From the NCBI GenBank assembly GCA_004194705.1, contig SADC01001147.1, forward strand, positions 124,001 to 188,000: DNA of 64,000 nucleotides. Direction: 5' to 3'. Below the pieces are notes generated by a model. It ran no database searches and was not told where the DNA came from. It saw only the letters and a program-made list of their open reading frames with translations. Each line of letters begins with the position of its first letter. Position 1 is the stretch's first letter. The position numbers were made by a program, and so were the translations under genes. This stretch comes from Ditylenchus dipsaci (taxonomy: Eukaryota > Nematoda > Chromadorea > Rhabditida > Anguinidae). Shown here piece by piece: positions 22,070 to 35,500 of the stretch.

Positions 22070-22735
22070 GGATAAATTTTATTCCGAAAATTTTCTTATC
22101 AAAACACATTTTTGTGGTGATTTTTTTTACAGAAACATAATAAAATTTTGAATTATTTAACTAAAAATCTTGATTGTATGCGTTTAAAGACTCTTTTAGC
22201 CCAGCTTTAAGAGCCAAAACACGTTTTTCATGGTATAATGCATTAATATACGATAGTGAACTATGGTATTGAAATGCAAAAGGTTTAAGTTTAGTCGTTT
22301 TTTTATTGTAAAATACTATTTTGTGGTATGAGAATGCGCCTAAATTCTCTTTTGAAACCTTTTTTTAACACTCCGCCGGTCGATTGTAGTAATATGCACG
22401 ATTGACCCAGTTTTTCTCGCTGAATCCGAATCCGGTGGCAGAATTCAGAAATTCCCGTTTACAACGGGTAAACATCCTTTAGAGTTGGGACACCAAAAAT
22501 TGCCTGTCACGTGTTTGTTATGCTTTTTTGCATCATGATAAAAATTCTTTGTATATGTATTATAGCTTATCTGAAAGCTAGTGCAAAGGGCTTTCTAACG
22601 TCATACTTTATTATAAGTTATGATATAAAATTATGGTGTAAGGAGGTCAATTAATATTTGTGTCAAAAATCCACTTTCAGGACTCTCGTCAAAAATAGGT
22701 TGTATCTTTTCGGTTACGTCATATATGTGAAAACA
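22070..22735. other. no gene recognised
   Basis: AT-rich with short open frames only. The fragment CTGAATCCGAATCCGGTGG near 22430 matches the arm of the 14753 and 35560 palindromes. Confidence 0.35.
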
Positions 22736-22737
22736 AG

Positions 22738-23003
22738 GGTAACACTTTACTTGACCCCCCCCACGGCTGACCCACTTTTGATGACAATTTTGAAAAACCG
22801 ATTGCATATTCGTGTTTCTCGACCCCGATTTAGGCGCGAATTTACCAATCGTTTCCGGTAAAGTGAAAAAAAAAATTTTCAAACACAGGGGGGGTATCAT
22901 GGATTTTAGTCAAAATTTGAAAAATTTGAATTCGCGCCTTTTGAATTTTGAAGGGATTAAGGGCTGTATAGGGAGGGGAAGGGAATAAAAGGGGCCACTT
23001 TTA
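22738..23003. repeat. dispersed repeat, copy 2 of 10029-10320
   Basis: The same order of blocks as at 10029-10320, nearly base for base, ending in GGAATAAAAGGGGCCA. At 26800-27055 a third copy lies within an ACCGTAT foldback. Confidence 0.85.
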
Positions 23004-23049
23004 TGGCAGAACGTTAGAAAAAACATATATTGGTATATTCTGGCTGTCT

Positions 23050-23195
23050 TACCATGTTTTTTAACTGAGCCGTGGCAAAAAGAGCCTCTACATGCATTTT
23101 ATGATCAAGAGTACTTCTCGGAATCATGTCTAAGGTATGTGTGTGTGCGCATCTCAACTCCAAGCCCCAAGCCCCTGCGCCCCGAATTTTTCGGG
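23050..23195 (+). repeat. GGAATCATGTCTAAGG repeat, single arm
   Basis: Contains AGAGCCTCTACATGCATTTT, ATCAAGAGTACTTCTCGG, AATCATGTCTAAGGTATGTG and GCGCATCTCAACTCC, then a CCCCGAATTTTTCGGG hairpin. It is homologous to the arms of 10540-12740 and to 16560-16690, and sits directly after the dispersed repeat copy 2. Confidence 0.7.
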
Positions 23196-23580
23196 TGTAG
23201 CATGCCACCAGTTGCTTTAAATTCACCCTGGAAAATACACAGTCACAAAACACGCCGTCTTCGGGACACCTTGTTTCTTCAGTTCAGACTGCATTAGATG
23301 TAGCCTGAATCACCATATCCATAGACTCCCAACAGAAAAGGGTGCTGCTAAAATGAAGACTTAACACAAATAATAAAGAATGGGTGGCTTTAATTTTGAT
23401 CTCAAATCACAAAAACGACTTTACATTTCGGCATATAGACGTTTTCAAAATGTAGGAAATCTTTTATTAGCGATTTAAGCTTACTTAATCAGATATGTCT
23501 AACATTTCTACACAATTTATAGCATCGACTGCATACAGCTTGACAAAGTTGTTTTAGTTTTTTGAGATTTGCAATCAAAA

Positions 23581-26500
23581 TTAAGTATGGCCCAAAAAAA
23601 TTAATGGTAGTACACTTGTCTGAGACTCTTTTCCAGACGGAAGACTTGACTGAGACAGTTTGGACAGGGCAGTTAAAGTGTAACCGGTAACATCACTTTT
23701 ACCATCATTCACAGCAGACTCATCTACTGAAGGCTCTTCTACGAGTTCCGAAGGCATCAAATACAGAGATTTGCGTGGTGTGGGATTTGTTGAATTAAGG
23801 GGCTCGTCCATTGATGCACTTCTACAACAGCACGCAATAAAATGAATAGAAATAACCTTAAAAAACCTGGACGCTCTCTGTAGACAACTAAATCTGCCAT
23901 GCTGATAATAGCGGTCATGAAGAAGGTTTTCATCTGCTTGGTTGCCACCACGGATATTCTAAAATCACTTTATGTAACATTTTTTTATTTTCTTAAAAAT
24001 TTGACACAAAAGAAATACAAAACGATATTTTTATCGATAGATGATTGACCTTAAGCATTGTGCTCATTTGGTATCGATTATAGGTCCTCTCATCTCTTTT
24101 GGACATATAGACAACAGTGGAGAACAAAGCAGCAATTTCAGTGCAAAAGAAACTCATCTGCAAAGCAACTTGACTGGAGCCATTTTAAAGAGGTAAATTC
24201 ACTTTCAGCGAAATCAAAGAGAAACCATAAGAGTAATGGAACAGAGAGTCGTCCATTTCAGATGCCTTGTAGATCTTGTTGCCTACTTCTTTAGACACCG
24301 AAGACATGTACTAAACCAAAGTCAACCAGTTTGGACTGTGTAGTCAACTTTGCAAGCACACTTACTACTATGATGCAACAAAAGTTAGCAAGTCCTGCGA
24401 ATTACAGTTGATTAGTTGAACACAAAGAATGACTAAGGAAAACAAACCAGCTAAAATGTTTGTAATAGTGGCAGCAAATAGAGTTCTGTAAGCATTCCTT
24501 CTCACACAACATATCTAAAAACTGTTCTTGTATGTTATTGAAAATTTACGGGTGGGGCACCATCATGCTTAGAAAGCCAAGTACATCTAATAAACCACCC
24601 GCAATCTGCAAATAAAAATGAACTATAAAGCTAAATATGATTTTTCTTTTTTATTACAAATTCATATGACCCTTTGCTCGCACAGGCGATTCGAGGTCGA
24701 GCTCGTGTTTTCTAGACCTGTTTGGTGATCACAGACTTATGTTATTCTTTATATAACAAACGAAATCTTAGATTCTGAGCTGTCTTTTATATCAGAAATT
24801 ATTTCATTAATGTGAAAGCTAAATATGATATCTAGGGTTATCAAGGTCCAGGTCGAGGTACATATACAGGGTCCAGATAAAAGCGACCAGTTCTTGGGTG
24901 ACTTGGTGAACTTCGACCTGGACCTCGACCAGCCTCTAACTTTCGTTTTCTTACAAACATTTTTTATCACATCGATGTCATACTTTTTAATGTAAAAGAC
25001 AGCTTAGAATTTAAGCTTTCGGTATATAAATATTCGGTGTATTTGGTATATGGGTGATTTTCGACATAAATAGGGCCTGTTAACAAATTCATGTATCAAA
25101 ATTTTAAACAAACTAAAAAACTGGACGGTACTTTTTCTAGCCGCTAATTTCTTTTTTCTACCCCTTAATCCCTTTTTCTAGCCGCAAATTTTTGCGGTAA
25201 TTTTTTTTAAATTTGCGTCCAGAAAAAGTAATGGCTATAGATGAAAACACTCGTCAAAATAATTAAATCTCCCGTCAAATTTTAAAACTTCTTGTTCTCG
25301 GTGTTTACTTTTCAATATTTTTTTTTTCTGCGCCAGCATGTAGCCCTGAATCTCTAATTTCTAATGAGCTTCTTTCGCGTCATGTTCTAGACAATTAATC
25401 GGCAAGTTCCTGCTTCTTTTCTATTATTCAAATATTTTTTCGGGGTGCAATACTTATTTTTGTACCAAATTCCCGTTTTTCTACACCAAACCTATTTTTC
25501 TCCAAAACCAACCAAATTCTGCAAAATTTTTCGAGAATTCTAAATTTTCGACATAAAATGACTTGGATTGCTCAGAATCCCGCCCCGTAGTGGCCAGAAG
25601 TTTCTGAAAGTTTGTTTGGGGGGGGGGGGTGATGTGGTTGACTGAAGAGGGGGGGGTAAACTTTTCGCGAAAATTCTGAATTCCAGTCTGATGGGCTTAA
25701 TCGCTCAGAATTTTAGGTTTATGGTGGTTTCGAGAGGTCTACGGTGAAATTCTGAGCGAATAAGCCCATCGGACTGGAATTCTGATTCGCCCAATCGAAT
25801 TTTCGCAAAAACTTAACCCCACCCCCGTCAGTCAACCCCAAAAACCAACTTTCAGAGACTTCTGGCCACTCCGGGGTGGGATTCTGAGCAATTCAAGTCA
25901 TTCATGTCGAAAATTTTGCAGAATTTGGTTGGTCTTGGAGAGAAAGTTAGGTTTGCTACTGAAGAAAGGAAATTTGGTACAAAGAAAAGTGAATTGGTAC
26001 AAAAAAATTATTGCCCTTATTTTTCAACCTCTAAAAATAGAAAAACTCTAGGTCCATTTTGATATTTTCTCTTATAGGCACTCCTACTCATTCTCTTACT
26101 TACGCCCCTGACGTATACCTTCCACCTAACCCACTCACTCTTTTGCCTCACTACCACCTGGGTAGCACTAACTGGATACCACCACCTGGGTACCACTGTC
26201 AATGTATCACCAACTACGTACCACTAACCTACTACCAACCACATACTGTACCCCCGCCGGGGTACCACCGATTGTTCATCACCTGGGTACCACAAGCTGG
26301 ATAACATGAACTGAGTATTACTAACTCGTTACTACGACATAGATACTACGGACAAAGTATTAAACTGAACACTTGGAAATCTAACATGGCCTTTTTCGAC
26401 TGACAAAATCTGGGTACCGTATTTCCTCTAATAGAGCCCCCCTCTCTAATAAACCCTTCCCCTCTAGAGGGTGAGTAAAAAATAAAGCCGCCCTCTTTAA

Positions 26501-29500
26501 TAGGCCCCCCCCTCTTCAGCCAAAATCGTGCCTTTATGCCAAATCCGGTCCATTTTTTGCGTTAGTCCTCCTGTTGTTTTTCCCCCATTTTTATCTCTCT
26601 TGCTTGTTTTTTTTTGTGTAAAAAATCTTTTTGAACGATAACAGATCTGAGGATAAAATTTCAACCATGTGGTTGAAAAAAATTCTCATATTCATTTTTT
26701 TCGCATGGGTTACATTGCATCGCGTTGGACTGATTCAACGGAAAATGCTTTTTCGGGGCAAAAATACGTTTTTTGGCAAATTTTGGGGCTTGAGTTCAGA
26801 ATCAACCCCTCCCCCCCACGGGGACTAATCAAGTGGAGGAGATAAGTTCATATTCGTGTTTCTCGACCCCGATTTCATGAGAAAGCCGCGCGTTTTTTTT
26901 TGATTCTGAGAAAAAAAATTCGAACCACAGGGGGGGAGGCGGGGGGAGGTATCATGGTTTTTTAGTCAACATTTGAAAAATTTTAATTGGCGCCTTTTGA
27001 ATTTTAAAGGGATAAAGGGCTGCATTGGGAGGGAAAGGGAATAAAAGGGGCCACTTTTATGGCAGAACGTTAAAAATTCAAAATTTTTGTATTCTTCGCC
27101 TGCCTCACCATGTTTTTCAACTGGCCGTGGCAAAAAGAGACTCTATACGCATTTTTGATCAAGATTTGATTTTGATTTTTTCAGTAAACTGTAAAAATTA
27201 AGTATTCTGGCAGATGATTTAGTAATTGTTTAACAAGAGGGGAGACCAAGATGAAAATGGACCAAATTCAGCAATAAGATCCAAAATCGAACTACGACGA
27301 AAAAAATAGCTACGTTAGCTATGAATCTATCGATATTGATCTTTAAAAAGAATTTTTGATTGTTCACTTTTTAATTGTTGTTGGAAAATTTTAAACATAA
27401 ATGTATATTATTTAAATTTTATGGCAAAAAAATTTCGCGGAAAATTCCTCGGTGGAGGGTTGAAAAATAAAGCCTTCTTCCCCCCCCTCCTTCCTCTCTA
27501 ATAAAGCCCCCTCTCTAATAGAGCCCCCATCTGGAGGTTGATTGAAAAATAAAGCCCCCGGGGCTCTATTAAAGGAAATACGGCAGTCCGGACACACAAT
27601 TGGTGTAGTTCAATTTAATTGAGCTACATTGAGAAGATCTACCTCAAAATATATATAATATATATATATATGAATAACACAGCAAAAAAAGCAGGTGGCC
27701 CTATCCTATTTTAGGGGCCAAATTTCGCCTTGGTCCCCCCCCGTCCGTTAAAGGACCATAGCCGTCGCCGACAACGAGAATTTCAAATGTTTGAATTCGC
27801 GCAGGACAGTTCTCTTTCGTCTCGCACAGTACTCTTTTGACTGACTTTGAATGACTCAAAAGAGTACAATGAAAGACGAAAGAGAACTGTCCCGCGCGAA
27901 TTCAAACATTTGAAATTCTCGTTGTCGGCGACGGGTATGGTCCTTTAAAGTTATGTTTATATTGTGATGAACATGGTGATTATTGTTAACATATTCACCT
28001 TAATTCTTGGGCTAAAAAACAGTTTGAAGGAGTATAAGAAGTCAGGATCGAAAACAGGGTGTGAGATTTGTAAGTAATGTGAGATTTGCCGAAACCCACA
28101 CGCACATATCATATTCGTGTTCAGCGTGGTCGATTTGCTTGTGAAACTGTCTTTTGATAAAATGCATACAGTCAAATTTCGAATTCCGCTCAAGACAATG
28201 AATATTTAAATCAACGAAAAAAATTCCATTTAAATATTGGCTGTAGGTGAAAACACCCGTCAAAATGTGTAAATCTCCCGTCAAAATATGTAACTCTCCC
28301 GTCAAATTTTTAAAACTTCTTGTTCTCGGTGATCACCTTTTAATTATTTAATTTTTTTATCACCAGCATGTATCCCTGAATCTCTAGTTTCTAATGAGCT
28401 ATCAACTGGCTGACTACAATACTGAAAACTGAAGAAACAATTTACTTTGAAAAAATAGGTGTAGGTTTAAAAATTGTTCTTCCACTTTTCAATAATGTAG
28501 TCAGCCAGTTGATAGCTCATTAGAAACTAGAGATTCAGGGCTACATGCTGGTGCAAAAAATGGAAAAATTGAAAAGTAATCACCGAGTACAAGAAGTTTT
28601 AAAAATTTGACTGGAGATTTACATATTTTGACGGGAGATTCACACATTTTGACGGGTGTTTTCAATTTTAACCTCAAATATTTATTGTCTTGAGCTGAAT
28701 TGTAATTTGACAGTACGTATTTTATTGGTCTATTCTTACAGATTGTGTGCTTTTAATTTCAATGACTAATAAAAGGCATGGTGCTTTGACGGACATGACC
28801 CCTCAAACCCCTCAACCCAAGAAGGTATCATCTGGAGTAGCCGAAAATATTCGATTGTAGGAAAACTAAAATCTACCCATTGGTATTTCACCCAGAATCG
28901 GGAGCTGAACACGGTTTGATAACACTGAAACAGCAAATTTATTATCCAAAACCTCAATACCAACGTACTTTTCTTTTTAAACACGAATTTAGTTAATTTA
29001 GCTAATATATATTGAATAATATTTTCCTTGAACCATTCTCGGCCCCAAATATCCCCAGGTACCCTGGAAAAGTACTCATCCTTGGGTACGTAATTCTCCT
29101 CCATGTAATTACTCCGCTGAAGCTATCATGCAGACTGAGAGTAAAATTTTTTACTTTTCGGGTTCCAAAACCTGTTTTCTGGACTAATTTGGACATGCTG
29201 AAGATGGTTTAACAGTGGCTAAATGCCGTTTTGTATAGCATTTCTTGAGTTTTGGTAAAATCGATTATTTCCCAATACTAAAAAAAAACCATACAAAACC
29301 TTACTTAACTATTATCAAAAGATCTTCAGCATGTCCAAATTAGTCCAGAAAACAGGTTTTGGAAGATGAAAACGGTAAAAAGTTTTTTTGATCCAAGTGG
29401 ACGACCACTTGGTTTTGTTGGCGCACGGATTTCCCAGTGTAACTGAAGTTGGATCATAGAACAAAATTTTAAATTTAAAAATCTCATTTCAAGACGAAAA

Positions 29501-32500
29501 TATTACTACCCGGGTACCACTACACTGCATGAATTCCCCAACCTGTGTACGACCTGGCTACAACCAAACCAAGTGGTGGTCCACTTGGATCAGAAAAAAT
29601 TTACGTTCTTCATGTTCCAAAACCGGTTTTCTCGACTAATTCGGGTATGCTGAAGATGGTTTGATAGTAGTAAAACGCCGTTTTTTTCGGGGATTTCTTG
29701 AGTTTTTCGTAAAATCGAGTTTTGGTAAAACAATTATGTCCAATACTCAAAAAATACCCGAGAAAATGGATTTTACCATTATCAAACCATCTTCAGCATG
29801 CCCGAATTAGTCGGGAAAACTGGTTTTCAAACCTAAAAAAGTAAAACAAAATCGCTCCAAACCAAGTGGATGACTACTTGGTTTGGTTGGCTGAGACTAA
29901 AAATTTCAATTCTTGCAAAATTTTCCCTGAACATGAAGGTAATAAAAACATTAGGTACACTGAAAGTGAACCTAAAAGTAAGACTAAGAGGCGATTTTTT
30001 CCTGTTGGATACACGAAAGTGAGACATGAGAATACACGAGAGTGAGAGTCAGAGTCAGAGTGAGAGTGAAAGAGTAATCCACTAATTTGATACCGGGCTT
30101 CAGGGTAGATACCTACCTACCTTCCAACTGGATAAGGGACGAAAAAAGGTCAAAATATCGAAATAAAATGACTTCCTTCAAGACAAAATATACCCTGAAA
30201 AACATACCCCAAATAACCCCCCTCAAATAACCCCCTCAAATAACCCCCCTCAAATAACCCCCCTTAAATAACCCTTATTTGGTGGGGGGGGGGTTATTTC
30301 AGGGGGTTATTTGAGGGGAGTTATTTGTGGGGGGGGGGGGGGGTTATTTGGGGGTATTTACGGCTTTGACGCTATCATACAGGGTGTTTCAAAAAAACTC
30401 CCCACTTTTTAAAACCAGTGTGAATTAATTTTTAAAAGCAATTTCCGAACCTAAGTCATATTTTATCCACTTCTCTGCGATGTTTTTTATAGAAAATAAT
30501 CTTGAAGCTACGTTCACATATTGTGACTCCGCCTCCGACTGCGCCTCCGACCACTACTTCGACTCCGACTACTTATGTGAACACTCGTGTTCACATACCG
30601 TCCTCCGACTGCGCCTCCGACTCTTGCGTGTTCACATACAGTAGTCGGAGTCGAAGGCACCTCCGACTACTCGATTTTTGCATATCAAACATGTTTGATT
30701 TTTTCGTGCATTAGAAAAACTTTTTTTGCATAGTTTGATATTTCCAAGGCTAAATTGGAGTGAGAAACCTAATTTTTGAGCTAAGCAGAGTTTTTTTTGC
30801 GAATTTTACCAGTAAACATAGCCATTCAAAATGAGTGCCACTTTTACACCAAACTATTCCAAACGTCCCAAATTATCATGAATCATCCAAAACCAACAGA
30901 AACCATTTCAAAATGGACAAAGCTTTTTTGCATCTAAAAGACTTTTTTTGCAGCTAAATGACTTTTTTCTGCAGCTAAAAGACTTTTTTTGCAGCTGTTT
31001 TTTTAAATGAAAATCTGCTTATTTTATGCTATTATTGTTGTTTTTAGCAAGGATTATTATAAATCTGAGGGGAGGAGGGGTACGAATCATATTTTGAACT
31101 CTCAGGTTCAAATCCCCTCGGTGCACACCCTATTTTTACTTCATTTTGATGTTTTTCGCACAATTTTGTTATTAAAAGGTGGCTCAGGCTCTTGTCTATC
31201 CAGCTAACCATCAGCAAAGTGTTTCGTCTTTTAGATGCAAAAAAAGTATCGCAAATAGTTTTGAATCACGCAAGGCTACCCTGAATCACCATAATATTTT
31301 ATAAACCAACCGGGACACTGGTTTAAGCTGTTTAACGTAGATCGAGGTAATTTTTGGAGGTTCAGGCCAGTTTGGTGCAGTTTTGTATGTGTGGTTAATG
31401 GTGTGCGAGAGGACAGTTGTTAAGTAGTAGGTTTCACGGCGTGTCAAACACGTCGAAAGGCGAAATCGACATTTTTCTTGTCATGACAAAAATTCGAACA
31501 CAATTAAATTTTTGGTTATTTTCTCATATTTTTCTCAACTTTGTATTCTGGTTTGTAACCCATGTTTATGTATGTCATAAAGTTGAACCTCGCTATAGTG
31601 GCACCCCCAAAAGTTCGTTCCCGCCTAGGGTCCGACACTTTTTTAAACTCAATTTTCGAAATATTTTATCGATTCTGTTATGACAGTCTGGTCGCAAATA
31701 TCGTAAGGATTCCGATTTTGCCGATCGTTTTTTGAAAAGAAAACAAAATTTGGGTTAAAAAAGTGAAATCTCGATATAGTGGCACCTGTTTTCAAAAAGG
31801 GGTGCCACTATATCGAGGTTTCACTTTTTTAACCCAAAATTCGTTTACTTTTCAAAAAACGATCGGCAAAATCGGAATCCTCACGATATTTGCGACCAGA
31901 CTGTCATAACAGAATCGATAAAATATTTTGAAAATTGGGTTAAAAAAAGTGTCAGACCCTAGGCGGGAACGAACTTTTGGGGGTGCCACTAAATCGAGGT
32001 TCAACTGTATATGAGCTATTTTTAAACCACTGGATTGCTCAGGAATCGCTCTATTGATTGGTAAACAAATTTACCCAATTTCATCAGAAATTCAAAGAGT
32101 TTGAACCAAAATAAGTTTGAATTGCCATTAGGCAGAGTCAGCTGGCCAAATGCTTTTGACTATATCTGTGTGAAACTCTATCGAAAAAAAATTCTGTCTT
32201 ACAGAAATGGAGCATTTTAATCCAGCTTTCTGATGCTATCTTTTGTTTAAAAAAAACACGTATTGAGGGATTAAAACCGGTTTTTATGAAAATTGACATG
32301 TTTTAGTAAGAAAATGGACCCTTTATCTCCGCTAATATAGCGTAATTTGGAAAAAGTCGGAAAAAGGAAAAAGCCCAGAGTCCTTGCAACTTTTTGGACT
32401 AGATTGATCAAAAACATCCGACCAAAGACCAAAGAAAAATTTTAAATCTGGAATAAAAAAGTGTCTGACCCTAGCGGGAACGAACCTTTTAATGTGTCGT

Positions 32501-35500
32501 TTAAAAAGACAGCAGAAAAAGAGGGTTATATTCAAAATTCTCAATGACACAACGCCAACGTCGATTTTGCCTTTCGACGTGTTTGACACGCCGTGGTTTG
32601 GGGTGGATTGAGGTGATAAAACTGTAAAAATTTGCGAATAGAACTTTAATCAAGTCAACAATTACTCAACTTTTAAGAAAAATCACTAGTAACTCGTGAT
32701 CCAGAACTCTATTGGTTGTCGCATAAGTTCGTTCGGTTTTTTTTTAAAAGTGTATAAATTTTTATTTTTAAAATGAATAAACAAAATGTTATACGCCGTT
32801 GGGTAGCTCTGTTTCTCCTCTTTCGGGTGATACATTACACTTTATTTTTCACAACAATTTTCAGAAAAAAAAACATTGAAACAATTCAATCAATAATGTA
32901 TTATCCTTCATTGAAGAACTCATTGAGCCATTCTTCAACTGTTGACCATTTTAGAACGGAATAAAAGAATGGCTCAATGAGTTCTCCACCTCAAAAGATG
33001 CGGGCTTTTTCCAGTGTGGGGAAAACAGTTAATTTTAACTGGATTTTGAAAATTAGTTAAAAATAACTAATTTGAAAAATAGTTAATTTTAACTGATTTT
33101 AAATTTTAGTTAAAATTAACTGAAACCCAAATCCAGTTAAAAATAGTTAAAATTCTTTATCTTTTGCTTATTTTGTCTTTTTAAGTACTTTCAGTGTTTT
33201 TAGTGCTTTTCTCGTGCTTCTCATGGTCCGAAACTTCCAAGATGGCTAATTGCAGTCATAAAAAAAAGAAAAAAATTTTTGCCTCGTGCCAGACTCGAAC
33301 TCGAGCAAAAGTTTTTTTTTTTTTTTGGCCGCCCTTGACCATTAGGCCATAGAGACTCATCTCTGAGAGAGACCATTTCGATAACATATATTAACATGGA
33401 TTTCTTTTCTCGCTTTAGTGTTCCTTAGTCTTCTAGCGACTGTTTGCCTAGAGCTCGCAAGCTAGCAAATTAAACATAAGCAGATTTTTTGTGTCATATT
33501 ATCATCGTATTCATCTTCGCATCATCCATTAACTACAGCAACACTTACTACTTGAGACAGTTGTACAAACAGAAAATTGCTTAATATTTCGCAAAAGAAT
33601 CCATGTTAATATATCTTATCGAAATGGTCTCTCTCAGAGATGAGTCTCTATGGCCTAGTGGTCAAGGGCGGCCAAAAAAAAAAAAAAAACTTTTGCTCGA
33701 GTTCTCGTCTGGCACGAGGCAAAAAATTTTTTTCTTTTTTTATGACTGCAATTAGCCATCTTGGAAGTTTCGGACCATGAGAAGCACGAGAAAAGCACTA
33801 AAAACACTGAAAAGTACTTAAAAAGACAAAATAAGCAAAAAGATAAAGAATTTTAACTATTTTTAACTGGATTTGGGTTTCAGTTAATTTTAACTAAAAT
33901 TTAAAATCAGTTAAAATTAACTATTTTTCAAATTAGTTATTTTTAACTAATTTTCAAAATCCAGTTAAAATTAACTGTTTCCCCACACTGGCTTTTTCAA
34001 ACGCGGAATTTGTAAACTTCCAGAAAGGTGGAAGAAGTCAGAAACAGTGAAGGAGAATACATTATCGATTGAATTGTTTCATTGTTTTTTTCTGAAAATT
34101 GTTGTGAAAAAAAGTGTGATGTATCATTCGAAATAGGAGAAACAGAGCTACCGAACGGCATATAACATTTTGTTGACGCTACTGGAATATACCGCACCCA
34201 AAAAACGCTACTGGAATATACCCCAGCCAATAATTTAGGCTTAGGGTTTGGCTGAGCTTTAGGCCGTAGGCTTAGGCTCAGGGCCTGGTCATTACTAATA
34301 AGGGCTTTTACACCTCTTTTTTCTTCAAAAATGGTGGTTTTAGGTACTCTCCAAAAATTATTGGGTAGGGTATATTCCAGTAGCTTTTTTGGGTGAGGTA
34401 TATTCCAGTAGCGTCATTTTCTTTATTCATTTTTAAAATGAATAATTTATACACCTCTTAAAAAAAACAGAACGGACTTATGCGACAGACCAATACATGG
34501 GTGTCTAAAACGATTTGATTAGGTACAAAGTAATTCGGTCAAGCAACTCACGCTTTATACTTTTATCCGAAAATGCAATAATCCACTTAAATACGGCCCC
34601 AAATGAAAATTTTAAAAATTTGGTGTTCACGTACTGTGACTCCGACTCCCGAGTCTGACTGCGACTCCATTGTGAACACAGGACCAAAAACGGAGTCGGA
34701 GTGGCAGTGTGTTCACAATGGCTTCGGAGTCGAAGTCGCAGTATATGAACACTTCGCAAAAACGGAGTCGGAGTCGCAGAGTATTCACAATGGCGTCGGA
34801 GTCACAGTATGTGAACAGTGGCACGAAATCGTAGTCGGAGGTGGAGGTGTGTCACATACTCCCGAGTATGTCGAGGCGGAGTCGGAGGCGGAGTCGCAGT
34901 GTGTGAACGTAGCTTAATAGTTCGTTTAAAACCTACTATGATCTAATACGGGCGATTTCCAAACTTGGAAATCGCCCGAGCAAGTGGTTACGTACACCAA
35001 TTTTTTAAAAATGGGGGAGTTTTTTTGAAACACCCTGTATACCTTTGCTCATTAGAAATTTAAAACAATAGCGAGCTGGTGTTTTGTATGTCTGAGTGTT
35101 TACAATTAAGTATACCTACCATGAACAAAAAGAGCGTCGAACAGATTCTGAATAAAAAAATATTTCTAATAACTAAAAATCAATGTTGGCAATTTGGCTG
35201 TTTGGCTTGCAAGTTACTGAACAAAATGTTTTCCCTAGTCTCTAAAGGCTTCACCGATAAAGATAAAACAAGGTTGTACAAAAAAAATAAAGCGCAAGTA
35301 ATTCTCCGTATAGCGTAATGGACCTTATTCGATTCGGGGACTACAAGGGAATCCAAGTTATATGCATAAACACCATCAAATTCGACCTCCAACTTGAACT
35401 CGAGGTACGTGAACACCCTCGAGTTAGAGTTCGGATCAGAGGTGTTCACGTAACCAAAAACCCGAACTCTAACTAGAACAACGTAAACAAGCCATAATAA

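Larger units (their letters stand above)
32712..34493. mobile_element. mariner-like foldback, GTCGCATAAGTTCGTTC ends
   Basis: TTGGTTGTCGCATAAGTTCG and AAGTGTATAAATTTTTATTT are mirrored by TAATTTATACACCTCTT and GGACTTATGCGACAGACCAA. The tip word CGCATAAGTTCGTTC resembles mariner inverted repeats. A short open frame at 32773-32964 is not transposase-like. The interior holds 33011-33991 and, near its right end, 34170-34424. Confidence 0.7.
30505..34915. repeat. second shell: AAGCTACGTTCACA with CTCCGACT arrays
   Basis: AAGCTACGTTCACATATTGTG on the left pairs with CAGTGTGTGAACGTAGCTT on the right. The arms hold 6-bp-based arrays, CTCCGACTGCGCCTCCGAC on the left and GGAGTCGGAGTCGCAG on the right, giving Glu/Ser-like open frames that are repeat artefacts. 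Confidence 0.75.
30380..35037. mobile_element. 4.7 kb mariner-type foldback, outermost shell of a nested stack
   Basis: CAGGGTGTTTCAAAAAAACTC is mirrored by GAGTTTTTTTGAAACACCCTG, flanked by TA on both sides. Shorter elements with CAGGGTGTC ends are at 46477-46698 and 47719-48075. Everything between is occupied by further inverted repeats listed separately. No intact transposase is present. Confidence 0.8.

Noticed and set aside
32773..32964. Transposase gene inside the mariner-like element
   Set aside because: The frame is 63 codons, has no DDE/DDD motif or helix-turn-helix, and part of it is mirrored by the opposite arm.
34505..34917. Open frames rich in Glu, Ser and Arg on both strands
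   Set aside because: They derive from the GAGTCGGAGTCGCAG simple repeat in the arm of the 30505-34915 shell.
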